A stretch of DNA of 64,000 nucleotides from a candidate division WOR-3 bacterium (lineage in GTDB: Bacteria > Hydrothermota > Tepidihabitantia > Tepidihabitantales > Tepidihabitantaceae), in assembly GCA_024653355.1 (NCBI GenBank), contig JANLFQ010000003.1, positions 124,001 through 188,000 on the forward strand, written 5' to 3'. The notes beneath the pieces were generated by a model, which had not been told where the DNA came from, did no database searches, and worked only from the letters and a program-made list of their open reading frames with translations. Below are positions 1 to 7,952 of this stretch, piece after piece (within the stretch, counting starts at the first letter, position 1; each line of letters opens with the position of its first letter). The position numbers were made by a program, and so were the translations under genes.

Positions 1-1
1 G

Positions 2-1531
2 CCCGATGTTGAGGAGACGATTTCGATTCTGCGCGGCTTGAAGGAGCGGTATGAGACCCATCACGGGGTGCGGATTGCCGATGCGGCGCTGGTTGCGGCG
101 GCGGTGCTTTCGCACCGATACATTTCGGACCGGTTTTTGCCCGACAAGGCGATTGACCTGGTGGATGAGGCGGCGGCAAAGTTGAAGATGGAGATTACTT
201 CCAAGCCGGTAGAACTGGACGAGGTGGAGCGGAAGATTTTGCAACTGGAGATGGAGCGGCTGTCTTTGAAGCGGGAGCAGGATGAGGCGTCACGGGCAAG
301 GCTTGCCGAGATTGAGGAGGAGATTGCCAATTTGAAGGAGCGCCAGGCAACACTGAATGCGCAGTGGGAGGCGGAACGCAAGGAACTGGAGAAGCGGACG
401 CGGTTGAAGGAGGAGATTGAGCGGGTGCAGCATGAGATTGAGGTGGCGAAGCGCAAGTACGATTTGAATCGGGCGGCAGAACTGGAGTACGGCGAACTGC
501 TGCGCCTGAAAAAGGAGTTGAGCGAACTGGAAAAGGCGCAGCGGGGTCGCCGGCTGTTGCGCGAGGAGGTGACCGAAGAGGACATCGCCGAGGTGGTTTC
601 GCGCTGGACCGGCATCCCGGTGAAGAATCTCCTGGAGTCGGAGCGGGAGAAGTTGTTGCGTTTGGAGGATGAGATTCACAAGCGGCTTGTGGACCAGGAG
701 GAGGCGGTGAATGCGGTGGCGAATGCGATTCGCCGGGCACGCGCCGGCATCGCGGAGCGGAAGAAGCCGATTGGCTCGTTTATCTTCCTTGGACCGACCG
801 GTGTCGGCAAGACCGAACTGGCAAAGAGTTTGGCGCAGGTGCTGTTTGACTCTGAAGAGGCGATGGTGCGGCTTGATATGTCGGAGTATATGGAGAAGCA
901 CACCGTGTCCCGGTTGATTGGTGCGCCCCCGGGCTATGTTGGTTTTGAAGAGGGGGGACAGTTGACCGAGGCGGTGCGGCGCCGGCCTTATCGGGTGGTT
1001 TTGCTGGACGAGATTGAGAAGGCGCACCCGGATGTGTTTAACATCCTGTTGCAGATTCTGGACGACGGCAGATTGACCGATGGCCATGGCAGGGTGGTGG
1101 ACTTCAAGAATACGGTGGTGATTATGACATCAAATCTGGGTACCGAGATGGCGCAGGAAGGCAGGTTTGACCGTGATGAGTTGATGCGGCTTTTGCGCCG
1201 GAGTTTCCGGCCTGAGTTTTTGAACCGGGTGGACGAGATTGTGGTTTTCAAACCGCTGGGCAGAGCGGAAATAAGACAGATTGTGGATTTACAACTCGCC
1301 CGGTTAAAAAACCAGTTGACAGAACAGGGAATTGATGTTATAATTAGTCCGGGCGTAGAGGATGTACTCGCGAAGGAAGGCTACGACCCGGAATTTGGGG
1401 CAAGGCCGTTAAAACGAGTAATCCAGAATCGCATTGAGAACCAACTGGCTAAGTTGGTTCTGGAAAAAAGACCGGAAAAGGTCGTAATAAAGGTTGTTGA
1501 CGGCGCAATTGTGGTTGCGCCTGAAACCTAA
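2..1531 (+). CDS. clpB: ATP-dependent disaggregase ClpB, C-terminal part (5' end outside window)
   Basis: The reading frame is open from the window edge, so this is the 3' part of a longer gene. It begins in the C-terminal end of the first AAA+ module, continues through a long charged coiled-coil (about nt 190-560) and enters the second AAA+ module. There the Walker A motif GPTGVGKT lies at nt 791-814 and a Walker B (VVLLDEIE) near nt 1000, followed by the small C-terminal D2 domain. The long middle domain is what separates ClpB from ClpA and ClpC-type proteins with a short or no such insert. Known role: a cytosolic hexameric ATPase that threads aggregated proteins together with DnaK. The stop at 1531 is followed by an inverted repeat that looks like a terminator, so clpB probably ends its transcription unit. 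The identification is firm; the N-terminus and first nucleotide-binding site cannot be judged here. Confidence 0.95.
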   Translation, partial: PDVEETISILRGLKERYETHHGVRIADAALVAAAVLSHRYISDRFLPDKAIDLVDEAAAKLKMEITSKPVELDEVERKILQLEMERLSLKREQDEASRARLAEIEEEIANLKERQATLNAQWEAERKELEKRTRLKEEIERVQHEIEVAKRKYDLNRAAELEYGELLRLKKELSELEKAQRGRRLLREEVTEEDIAEVVSRWTGIPVKNLLESEREKLLRLEDEIHKRLVDQEEAVNAVANAIRRARAGIAERKKPIGSFIFLGPTGVGKTELAKSLAQVLFDSEEAMVRLDMSEYMEKHTVSRLIGAPPGYVGFEEGGQLTEAVRRRPYRVVLLDEIEKAHPDVFNILLQILDDGRLTDGHGRVVDFKNTVVIMTSNLGTEMAQEGRFDRDELMRLLRRSFRPEFLNRVDEIVVFKPLGRAEIRQIVDLQLARLKNQLTEQGIDVIISPGVEDVLAKEGYDPEFGARPLKRVIQNRIENQLAKLVLEKRPEKVVIKVVDGAIVVAPET

Positions 1532-1553
1532 AAATTGGTGTTTTAAAAGTTTT

Positions 1554-1626
1554 TGTCGGGAGCAGGTATCCCTCCTTCCCAACCCACCAAAAACCCCCTT
1601 GTTTCCCTGCTCCCGACACCATTTTT
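1554..1626 (+). terminator. Long-loop inverted repeat after clpB, probable terminator
   Basis: A perfect 13-bp inverted repeat (arms 1554-1566 and 1606-1618, reading TGTCGGGAGCAGG and its complement) encloses a 39-nt loop and is followed within 3 nt by five T residues (1622-1626). It starts 22 nt after the clpB stop. The stem is GC-rich and the T-tract supports intrinsic termination. The long loop is unusual, so a role in mRNA 3'-end protection is an alternative. Confidence 0.6.
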
Positions 1627-1706
1627 ATCCGTGGAAAACCGATAAGCGGGCTTGCGGTCTGATTTCTAAATATCTAATTTTCAACAAGTTGGCGAAGATT
1701 AACCTG

Positions 1707-2072
1707 CTATGGCTCGCCGATGTTGAAAACCTGATACCGGATTGCGGTTAGAATGTCCGGGTTAAGGCCACGGGCGGTCCATTTGTCCAGCAGGACCTTT
1801 GCTGCCATTGCCAGGCTTCTGCCTGATATCTCCTGCTGGTTGGAAAGTTTCCACAGTTGCCGGGCAAAGTTCAGATAGGGCACATACAGTATTGAAGACA
1901 CGCCGTTTTCGTTCAAAACCGCTTTGACCTCGGACTCCATCGTGGATATCTTCTCCATTACTATCTCATAGCGGCTCCTCATATCATCAATCTGCGCCTC
2001 CAGGGTCTGTTTTACCCGCTCCGGATTGGTTTTTATCCGATAGGCATTGGCACGCCTTTTCAGGTCTTTCAT
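1707..2072 (-). CDS. Small hypothetical protein with coiled-coil N-terminal half
   Basis: A 121-residue protein that I do not recognise. The N-terminal half (about residues 18-55) is charged and heptad-like, compatible with a coiled coil. The C-terminal half is more hydrophobic and helical, with no cysteines, signal peptide or catalytic motif. The ATG start is well supported by an AAAGGAGGTG Shine-Dalgarno sequence 5-6 nt upstream on the minus strand. It is convergent with clpB across the terminator-like repeat and stands alone. A large inverted-repeat element lies 50-150 nt upstream of its start and could be in its leader. Real by ribosome-binding site and codon texture; function unknown. 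Confidence 0.7.
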   Translation of the reverse strand: MKDLKRRANAYRIKTNPERVKQTLEAQIDDMRSRYEIVMEKISTMESEVKAVLNENGVSSILYVPYLNFARQLWKLSNQQEISGRSLAMAAKVLLDKWTARGLNPDILTAIRYQVFNIGEP

Positions 2073-2909
2073 AGTTCACCTCCTTTTAAGGTTTACTTTT
2101 GCTCTGACAAACGATGTTGTGCGGAAAAGGGTTTGGCGAGTTGCCCGATAAGTTGCTCAGGGAACGGCTCCGGGAGCGGTTCCCAGGTTCAGGCTTAGAG
2201 CTACTTACCGAACCCTTTTCCATTCACTATTAGATACGCAAATCCGGGGAAAATTAACAAAGATTTTTCGGGCTGATTTCTGCTTTACCTTGCCGATAGT
2301 TTCAAGGACGGTGTCCAGGGGTATAACTACTTATATATTAGCAGCTTATACACAGTCGGTTAAGATTGCGGTTGATTGGTTAACAGTTCAGATGCATTTA
2401 GTTTGAATCGATTTTGCGATTTTGGCGTCTAATATCTAATATATAGATATAGTCTTAATAAAATCGGAGTTAAGTATCCGCTTATGCTGACGGTGCATTC
2501 CAAATTGGGCTCGGATGGCTTTGACAGGTAAGCGAAGCATGGTTTAAAAAGACACAAAGCAGGGTAAAAATCATAATTTGGTGATATGAGATAACACAAT
2601 CGTTATCAATAAGTTATATCAGGGAGTCGACACTAAAAAATTGTAGGTTTTTTTAACTGACAATCTGTCGGTATATTAGGGAATTATTCTGACTTAAGGG
2701 CAAAATTCTTTAAAAAACTACTTTTTAGGTAGTTAAGTGTTAAAATATCAATGTGTTAATAGGATTTTTAATCTTCGACGAGAAAACAGTATATTTTATA
2801 TATATATAGCCCGAGAAAGTGAGCCGGGTCTGGTAACAACCGGTGTTTTTGAGTTAACTTATTTAATTAGTGTAAGTTATTAGTTTTTTAAACCCAAAAA
2901 GGAGTAACT
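2073..2909. other. Non-coding AT-rich region with structured element
   Basis: About 840 nt without a credible gene, between a minus-strand and a plus-strand gene. The first part (2123-2221) holds the large inverted-repeat element listed separately. The rest is markedly AT-rich, with runs such as TATATATATATA near 2800, a small hairpin at 2716-2734 (AACTAC/GTAGTT), and a short segment near 2509-2545 that superficially resembles the 5' end of tmRNA. It must contain the promoter of the AAA ATPase gene at 2910, but no clear -35/-10 pair stands out. Confidence 0.6.
2123..2221. repeat. Structured intergenic element, copy 1 (nested inverted repeats)
   Basis: Outer arms 2123-2136 and 2208-2221 (GGAAAAGGGTTTGG against CCGAACCCTTTTCC) pair at 13 of 14 positions. 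Inside, AAGTTGCTC (2151-2159) pairs with GAGCTACTT (2198-2206) at 8 of 9 positions. At the centre lies a near-palindrome, 2160-2184, of the form GGGAAC-GGCTCC-GGGAGC-GTTCCC. The element shares sequence blocks (GGGAACGG, GGGAGCGGTT, AACCCTTTTCC) with two other intergenic regions near 40.4 kb and 53.0 kb. It may be a structured RNA, a protein-binding DNA element or a dispersed repeat; orientation unknown. Confidence 0.55.
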
Positions 2910-4313
2910 ATGGAACAGGTAAAAGTAAAAGCACAAGAACTGAACCGTCAGTACCTGAAGGCACAGAGTATGCTAATCCAGGCAAAGTACCCGAATTCGG
3001 TGGTGAAGCAGATTTTCCAGTCTGGCAAGCTGTGCACAATCGAAGAGGATTTTAAAGAGGGGGTAACGGACAACTGTAAGTCAAAAGTTCTACCAAAAGA
3101 GGTTTATGAGAAGGAACTGGAGCAGGTTATTAATCAAGCAAAGCAAGATGGGGTGGTTATTCCGCTGGAGCGAATCGCCGTGGAAAATGGGCTGGAACAG
3201 GCAGAAAAAGAGTTGCTGATGTTGCTGTTTTTTGCCCAGTTTTACAGTCGCAACCGGATAGAGGGTCGTGATTTGTTACGGTGGATATCGGCTGATGCGC
3301 TGGAGATGATGGACAATATGAGGCTGCTGTTGCCCGGAAGCAGGTTGCGCAAGAAAGGGTTGATTGTGGCAGCGCGCTCCCTGCGTCCTTCTGATGATTC
3401 GGTAGTGGAGCAGGAGTATAAAATTCCTGATGAGGTTTTCTGCGAAATCTGTGGCTTTCAAGAAGAGATGGCGCCGATTGGTGAAATAAAAAACGGGGAA
3501 ATGGATAACGAGCCGACTGTAGAACTGCTCACAATTAAAGAGCCCAAATTGTCGTTTGACCAACTGGCTTTGCCTGAACCGACAATAAGGCAGATTGAGC
3601 AGGCGCTCTGGCAGTACAGGAATCAGGACCGTGCGTTCAACGATTACGGCATCGGCGGAAAGATTCTCTATGGTAAGGGAACAACGATGGTTTTCTATGG
3701 TCCACCCGGCACCGGTAAAACCGCAACTGCGGAAGCGATTGCCCGGTCACTTAACAAAAAACTGGGTGTCGCGGACTATTCTAGCATCTATAGCCCCTTT
3801 GTGGGCGAGTCCGAGGCTAACATCAAAAATATTTTCGGGGAGGCAAGACGGGCAGACTGCGTTTTGGTTTTTGACGAGGCTGATGCCTGCTTTGGGGCCC
3901 GGGTTGAGGAAAAAAGAGCGGTGGACCGCTCCTTCAATCTGATGACCAATATCATGATGCAGGAGATTGAGCGGTTTAACGGCATTTTGATTCTGACGAC
4001 GAATCGGGAATTTGCCTTTGACCCGGCGTTTGACCGGCGGTTTTTGTATAAAGTGAAGTTTGATTTGCCGGACGAAAACCAGCGCGAGCAAATCTGGCGG
4101 ATATTACTTAAAGATTGCACGAAGTTGAGTCCGGATGTTTCGTTTTGGGAACTTGCCCGATTGTATCCGCTTTCGGGCGGGCAAATCAAAAATGTGGTCT
4201 TGAAGGCGGTGATGAGGTGCAGCGCCGAAAACCGGGAGATTACGATGTCGGACCTCAAAAATGTTGCGGCTGAAGAACTGGGCGAGAAAGAGAAAAAGAG
4301 GTTGGGGTTTTGA
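2910..4313 (+). CDS. AAA-family ATPase of unknown role
   Basis: A 467-residue soluble protein. The N-terminal half (about 1-210) is helical and includes a segment around 60-180 that could be a winged-helix-like adaptor; it has no catalytic motif I recognise. The C-terminal half is a classical single AAA module: Walker A GPPGTGKT at 264-271, Walker B CVLVFDEAD at 317-325, a sensor region LTTNRE at 362-367, and an arginine-finger-like DRRF at 375-378. It lacks protease or transmembrane segments, so it is not FtsH or Lon. The start is an ATG with an AAAGGAG site 7 nt upstream. It is preceded by a long AT-rich non-coding region and ends 76 nt from a convergent gene, so it appears monocistronic. 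Likely a remodelling ATPase; substrate unknown. Confidence 0.85.
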   Translation: MEQVKVKAQELNRQYLKAQSMLIQAKYPNSVVKQIFQSGKLCTIEEDFKEGVTDNCKSKVLPKEVYEKELEQVINQAKQDGVVIPLERIAVENGLEQAEKELLMLLFFAQFYSRNRIEGRDLLRWISADALEMMDNMRLLLPGSRLRKKGLIVAARSLRPSDDSVVEQEYKIPDEVFCEICGFQEEMAPIGEIKNGEMDNEPTVELLTIKEPKLSFDQLALPEPTIRQIEQALWQYRNQDRAFNDYGIGGKILYGKGTTMVFYGPPGTGKTATAEAIARSLNKKLGVADYSSIYSPFVGESEANIKNIFGEARRADCVLVFDEADACFGARVEEKRAVDRSFNLMTNIMMQEIERFNGILILTTNREFAFDPAFDRRFLYKVKFDLPDENQREQIWRILLKDCTKLSPDVSFWELARLYPLSGGQIKNVVLKAVMRCSAENREITMSDLKNVAAEELGEKEKKRLGF

Positions 4314-4389
4314 AAAGCCGGCAAGGAAAGACAGCGATAAAAGTGGCGCGGGCAGGGTAATGGTGCGAACGGCAATTAAACCGATTTTA

Positions 4390-5403
4390 CTACGAGATGC
4401 GGAACAGGGAGCGAAAGTAGGTGATGAAGAAGTAAACCGACCAGAAGAGGATGCCGATAATTATCAAGCCGCCAAGGGTTAAAATTATACCCGCAGCAAC
4501 GCGCAGCCATGGCCCACCCTTTTCAACGCCGATGAGCTGACTGAAGACTGGTTCGGGTTCTTCTTCGAGCAGACTTAGTCCCTGGTTTAGCGCTTCAACG
4601 ACTTCGTTTGCTTTGCCAAACAGGGTGACTTCTTCTTCCATTACCGGCGTTTGGAGTCCGCATTTCGGGCAGGCAGGGAACTCCTGACGGACTTTGCCCT
4701 CGTATGCCCAACCGGCAATGAGCGGTTTGTTTTGCCTGATGATTTCAAGGTAAAAGGGTTCGGGCAGGGTGATTTTTGTTGGGTTGATGGGTTGGTCACA
4801 GCGCGGGCAGTGGCAAGGCAGGCGGATTTTGACTTCCTCTTTGACGGCTTCGTTTATCTCTTCGGGCAGGAGCGCATCAGGAAACAGGCGGACGAGCAGT
4901 TCGGCACCGGTGCTGGAGATGCCCTTGCCAATCAAAAGCCAGATTTTGTTCAGTTCCGGGCTGGTAGCGGGCAGTTGTTTGAGCCGGCGCTGGCGTTCCA
5001 ATTTGCGTGCCTGTTCCCGGCGCCGGCTCACCGTGCGCCAGATTTCAAGTTCAAAGTTAGTGACCGCTTTTCTGCCGAAGCGGCGTTCAGATAGCGCTTC
5101 TTTCAGTTCTGGGTTTTTTTCCCGGTTTTTGGGCTCAAGCCAGAGGAGGAAAAGTTTGATTTCGTGTAGGGCGCTGCGGTCAAAAAAGAAAATCACAGGC
5201 CAGAGAAAGAGGTAGAGCGGCAGGCGAATAACCGTGGCGGCGATGTCAAGGAAAAGTTCATCAGGGTTGCGAAATTCGCCCCGGATGAAGAACAGGCTTA
5301 AGTGGTAGAGGACGGTGACGAGGATGCCGACTGATAGCCAGATGTTTATCAGGGGAATGACAATGGCGTAAAGTAGACTCATCGGTGCACCGGCGTAAGG
5401 CAT
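4390..5403 (-). CDS. Membrane protein with internal zinc ribbon
   Basis: A 337-residue protein I do not recognise. Two hydrophobic segments lie near the N-terminus (about 10-40 and 54-73) and one or two near the C-terminus (about 303-330). The central part is hydrophilic and contains two cysteine pairs, CHCPRC near 198-203 and CPKCG near 244-248, consistent with one four-cysteine zinc ribbon. A basic stretch rich in Arg and Gln precedes it (about 123-145). It is a single gene downstream of glyQ with its own promoter at 5420-5448. The ATG at 5403 has GGGAG upstream. A second in-frame ATG at 5382 is possible, because the predicted transcription start (about 5413) leaves only some 10 nt of leader for the first one. 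Confidence 0.7.
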   Translation of the reverse strand: MPYAGAPMSLLYAIVIPLINIWLSVGILVTVLYHLSLFFIRGEFRNPDELFLDIAATVIRLPLYLFLWPVIFFFDRSALHEIKLFLLWLEPKNREKNPELKEALSERRFGRKAVTNFELEIWRTVSRRREQARKLERQRRLKQLPATSPELNKIWLLIGKGISSTGAELLVRLFPDALLPEEINEAVKEEVKIRLPCHCPRCDQPINPTKITLPEPFYLEIIRQNKPLIAGWAYEGKVRQEFPACPKCGLQTPVMEEEVTLFGKANEVVEALNQGLSLLEEEPEPVFSQLIGVEKGGPWLRVAAGIILTLGGLIIIGILFWSVYFFITYFRSLFRIS

Positions 5404-5419
5404 CTTTTCTCCCGGTTAA

Positions 5420-5448
5420 AGGATATGCCGTTGTTAACACCGTGTCAA
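5420..5448 (-). promoter_or_regulatory. Sigma70-type promoter for the zinc-ribbon membrane protein
   Basis: On the minus strand TTGACA (5448-5443) and TATCCT (5425-5420) are separated by 17 nt. Transcription should start near 5413, about 10 nt before the ATG at 5403. Confidence 0.65.
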
Positions 5449-5541
5449 CAACACCGCCTGCGGTGGGCAGCAAAAAACTTGACAAGGGGCAAAATTGATG
5501 ATGGTAGGGTGTCGGCGATGAAGCAAGGGGCGGTTAACTGA

Positions 5542-6414
5542 TTATGTTTGGGCGGTTTCCGGTTCAACTTTTTTGAGGTAGGTGGTGGCGGCAAGGCGGG
5601 CAAGACGCCGGACCCGGGCGATGTAGTTCTGCCGTTCGGAGACGCTGATTGCGCCCCGCGCTTCAAGGATGTTGAAGTAGTGGGAGCATTTTATGACGCA
5701 GTCGTAACCGGGATAGACAAGCCCGAGTTTGAGTAGCCGCTGTGCCTCCGCCTCAAAGCGGTCAAACAGCAGGCGGTGGAGTTCTATGTCGGCTTCTTCG
5801 AAGTTGTACTTTGAGAACTCTTCTTCGTTCTGGCGATAGACATCACCCCAGGTTAACCGGTCGTTCCAGCGGACATCAAAGATGGAGTTGACATTTTGAA
5901 TGAACATCGCAATCCGTTCCAAGCCATAGGTCAATTCTACCGGTATTATTTTGAGGTCGATTGAGCCGCACTGCTGGAAGTAGGTGAACTGGGTGATTTC
6001 AATGCCGTTGAGTTCTACCTGCCAGCCAAGACCCCAGGCGCCCAAAGTGGGCGATTCCCAGTCGTCTTCGGTGAAGCGGATGTCGTTTTTCTTCAAGTCG
6101 ATGTTGATTGCTTCCAAACTTTTCAGGTAGCGGTCCTGGACATCGTTGGGCGCCGGTTTGAGTATCACCTGGAGTTGCCAGAACTGTTGGACCCGTAATG
6201 GGTTCTGGGCGTATCTGCCGTCGCGCGGTCTTTTGGATGGTTCGCAATAGACGACATTCCAGGGTTTTGAGTCCAGGACGCGCAAAAAGGTTGCCGGGTT
6301 GAAGGTGCCGGCACCGACTTCGGAGTTGTAGGGCGAGAGAATCGCACAGCCCTGTTCTGCCCAGTAGTTCTGGAGCCGAAGGATGATTTCCTGGAAGGTG
6401 AGCGTTGAGGACAT
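5542..6414 (-). CDS. glyQ: Glycyl-tRNA synthetase alpha subunit
   Basis: A 290-residue protein matching the alpha subunit of the bacterial alpha2beta2 glycyl-tRNA synthetase in length and in characteristic stretches: [14 protein letters not shown] (about 32-45), [15 protein letters not shown] (about 58-72), and a class II core with TYFQQCG and [12 protein letters not shown] (about 144-190). The alpha subunit forms the class II catalytic core that activates glycine and charges tRNA-Gly with the beta subunit GlyS. The ATG at 6414 directly abuts the stop of the upstream HD-domain gene, so the two are translationally linked. The next gene downstream is not glyS, whereas glyQ and glyS are usually adjacent or fused; the beta subunit must be encoded elsewhere. 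Confidence 0.97.
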   Translation of the reverse strand: MSSTLTFQEIILRLQNYWAEQGCAILSPYNSEVGAGTFNPATFLRVLDSKPWNVVYCEPSKRPRDGRYAQNPLRVQQFWQLQVILKPAPNDVQDRYLKSLEAINIDLKKNDIRFTEDDWESPTLGAWGLGWQVELNGIEITQFTYFQQCGSIDLKIIPVELTYGLERIAMFIQNVNSIFDVRWNDRLTWGDVYRQNEEEFSKYNFEEADIELHRLLFDRFEAEAQRLLKLGLVYPGYDCVIKCSHYFNILEARGAISVSERQNYIARVRRLARLAATTYLKKVEPETAQT

Positions 6415-6960
6415 TTATAAACCGAGTTGGCCCGCGATGCACTGCATCGCCTGGAGGCAGACGGTTAAAAACTCTTCAAGGGAGAGCCCGAGTGCGGAGC
6501 AGGTTTGAATCTGTTCGCGGTTGGCACCAGCAGCGAACCGCTTGTCTTTGAAGCGGCGCAGGACGAAGTCGGTGTCAACATTGGCGAGTTTTTTGGTCGG
6601 GTGCATCAGGGCGGCGGCAACAATTAGACCGGTTACCGGGTCGGTGGCGACAATCGCTTTGTCCAGAAGGGAAACCGGCGGCACATTGCCGGAATGGGCT
6701 TTCACCGCCTGGACGATTTCCGGGTCAACGCCATGGTTGGCAAGGGTCTGGGCGGCAATCAGGGAATGGCTTGTGGGGTCGCCTTTGGTCTGTTCGTAGT
6801 CAAGGTCGTGCAGGAGTCCAGCAAGTCCCCACTTTTCTTCGTCCTGGTTCAGGCGCCGGGCAAGGGCACGCAGGCAGGCTTCAGTCGCCAGCATATGCTT
6901 GATTAAGTTCTGGTTCTTCACCGAACTGGTAACCATTTGCCAGGCGGTTTCACGGTCCAA
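6415..6960 (-). CDS. HD-domain protein (putative metal-dependent phosphohydrolase)
   Basis: A 181-residue soluble protein with HD-superfamily signatures: an N-terminal His in the HMLATE segment (about 22), the HD dyad in LLHDLDYEQ (about 49-57), a further His in SHSLIAAQTL (about 64), AHSG (about 88-91) and an Asp in IVATDPVTG (about 102-110). Such proteins often hydrolyse phosphate esters or cyclic nucleotides; the substrate is unknown here. The start is a TTG at 6960 with AGGAGG upstream, and a consensus promoter (6983-7010) lies just before it. It is the first gene of a two-gene operon with glyQ (stop and ATG adjacent), which may link it to translation or nucleotide turnover, but that is inference. 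Confidence 0.85.
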   Translation of the reverse strand: MDRETAWQMVTSSVKNQNLIKHMLATEACLRALARRLNQDEEKWGLAGLLHDLDYEQTKGDPTSHSLIAAQTLANHGVDPEIVQAVKAHSGNVPPVSLLDKAIVATDPVTGLIVAAALMHPTKKLANVDTDFVLRRFKDKRFAAGANREQIQTCSALGLSLEEFLTVCLQAMQCIAGQLGL

Positions 6961-6982
6961 GGTGTCCTCCTTTTTATTTTAG

Positions 6983-7010
6983 ATTATATTGGTGGTGGTG
7001 CTGGTGTCAA
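6983..7010 (-). promoter_or_regulatory. Consensus promoter of the HD protein-glyQ operon
   Basis: On the minus strand a perfect TTGACA (7010-7005), a 16-nt spacer and a perfect TATAAT (6988-6983). The predicted start leaves a leader of about 16 nt that contains AGGAGG. It sits back to back with the tRNA-Asp promoter. Confidence 0.8.
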
Positions 7011-7021
7011 TTGTGCGTGTG

Positions 7022-7049
7022 TTGACAGGGAAAAAGTTTAGATTATTAT
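7022..7049 (+). promoter_or_regulatory. Promoter of tRNA-Asp
   Basis: TTGACA at 7022-7027 and TATTAT at 7044-7049 with a 16-nt spacer, placed 9 nt before the mature tRNA 5' end. It diverges from the HD-glyQ promoter, the two -35 boxes lying 11 nt apart. Confidence 0.7.
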
Positions 7050-7058
7050 TAGTTATTC

Positions 7059-7134
7059 GGGCCCGTAGTGTAGCCTGGTTTAACACGTCGCCCTGTCACG
7101 GCGAAGATCGCCAGTTCAAATCTGGTCGGGCCCG
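7059..7134 (+). tRNA. tRNA-Asp (anticodon GTC)
   Basis: A 76-nt cloverleaf. The acceptor arms GGGCCCG (7059-7065) and CGGGCCC (7127-7133) pair perfectly, with G as discriminator at 7134. The anticodon stem TCGCC/GGCGA encloses a loop with GTC at 7095-7097. The T arm GCCAG-TTCAAAT-CTGGT is intact. CCA is not encoded and must be added by nucleotidyltransferase. Anticodon GTC reads Asp codons GAC and GAT. Confidence 0.97.
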
Positions 7135-7144
7135 TTGAATTTTG

Positions 7145-7951
7145 ATGAAGTTTTTTCTCCCCCTTTTTTTATTCACCGGACTGTTGCTGGCGGTTGAGCC
7201 CAAGCCGGAGTATCAACTGGAACTGAAGGTGCAGCAGTTTGGTGCCGGGTTGCTGAACGGTGACCATCGCACGCTTTACCGGCTGTTTGTGCCGGTGTTC
7301 CGGCGCGAAGTGGAATTCAGCCGGTTTGATTCGGCAGTTCAGGTTTGGCGCCAGGGAAGAAGGTTGGTCCGGATAAAGGGGAAGGTGATTGACACCCGCG
7401 GGCTGGGAGGGCACGCTTCAATCTATGCCTATTTTGATGGGGCGGAAGATTACGAGTATCTTTACCAGAGCTGGATTTATGCCGATTCGGGCTGGGAACT
7501 CGCCTGGGTTTCAGGGATTTTGAATCAGTCTTTTCAGTATGGCAGGAGTGAGACTTTAGCGATGCGGGCGGTGGCGCGATTGGCGCTGGAGTTTTTGCTT
7601 TCGGATGAAGGTCGGGGCTGGCTCAAACTGGGCAGGGTTGGTTTGCCGGAGACGATTGTGGTTGTGCAGCACAATCGGATTGAGGAGGCGCCGCTAAATA
7701 TCAAGGGGCATACCGTTGTCTGGCAGAGTCCGGAGGCAATTAAGGAGAAGCCGGTTTTTCCATTTATGCCGCTTTACTGTGAGTTCGGGATGGTGCGGGT
7801 TTTTGGTTCGGTGGCGCTGGTGGCGCTGGATTTCAAACCCTGGCCCTATTATCAAGGGCGCCGGGTGCTGAAACAGCGCCGGGGAATGGAGATTTATTTG
7901 AAGAAACAGGGTGAAGGCTGGCAAATCCATTCGGTTGGTAAGCGCTGGTAG
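7145..7951 (+). CDS. Exported hypothetical protein
   Basis: A 268-residue protein that I do not recognise. Residues 1-17 form a signal peptide (Lys, then a Phe/Leu-rich core, then a likely cleavage site near LLAVEP). The mature part is rich in Tyr, Trp and Arg with alternating hydrophobic residues, suggesting a beta-rich periplasmic domain; a nuclear-transport-factor-2-like fold is one possibility from the opening (chain of helix, then RLFVPVFR), but this is weak. The ATG at 7145 is preceded in frame by TTG at 7142. There is no Shine-Dalgarno sequence, and the start is only 10 nt after the mature tRNA-Asp 3' end, so it is probably co-transcribed from the tRNA promoter and released by tRNA processing. 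The next gene begins 1 nt after its stop. Confidence 0.75.
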   Translation: MKFFLPLFLFTGLLLAVEPKPEYQLELKVQQFGAGLLNGDHRTLYRLFVPVFRREVEFSRFDSAVQVWRQGRRLVRIKGKVIDTRGLGGHASIYAYFDGAEDYEYLYQSWIYADSGWELAWVSGILNQSFQYGRSETLAMRAVARLALEFLLSDEGRGWLKLGRVGLPETIVVVQHNRIEEAPLNIKGHTVVWQSPEAIKEKPVFPFMPLYCEFGMVRVFGSVALVALDFKPWPYYQGRRVLKQRRGMEIYLKKQGEGWQIHSVGKRW

Positions 7952-7952
7952 G

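Noticed and set aside
290-1087. Long antisense open frame inside clpB
   Set aside because: Its codons are the complement of ClpB motifs; composition and absence of start signals mark it as a shadow.
2509-2545. Segment resembling the 5' end of tmRNA (GGGCTCGGATGGCTTTGACA)
   Set aside because: No matching acceptor 3' arm, T loop or CCA was found downstream within the non-coding region, and no tag-like reading frame could be built.
5479-5507. Plus-strand TTGACA with TGGTAG at 17 nt
   Set aside because: No plus-strand gene follows and the -10 match is poor; probably chance.
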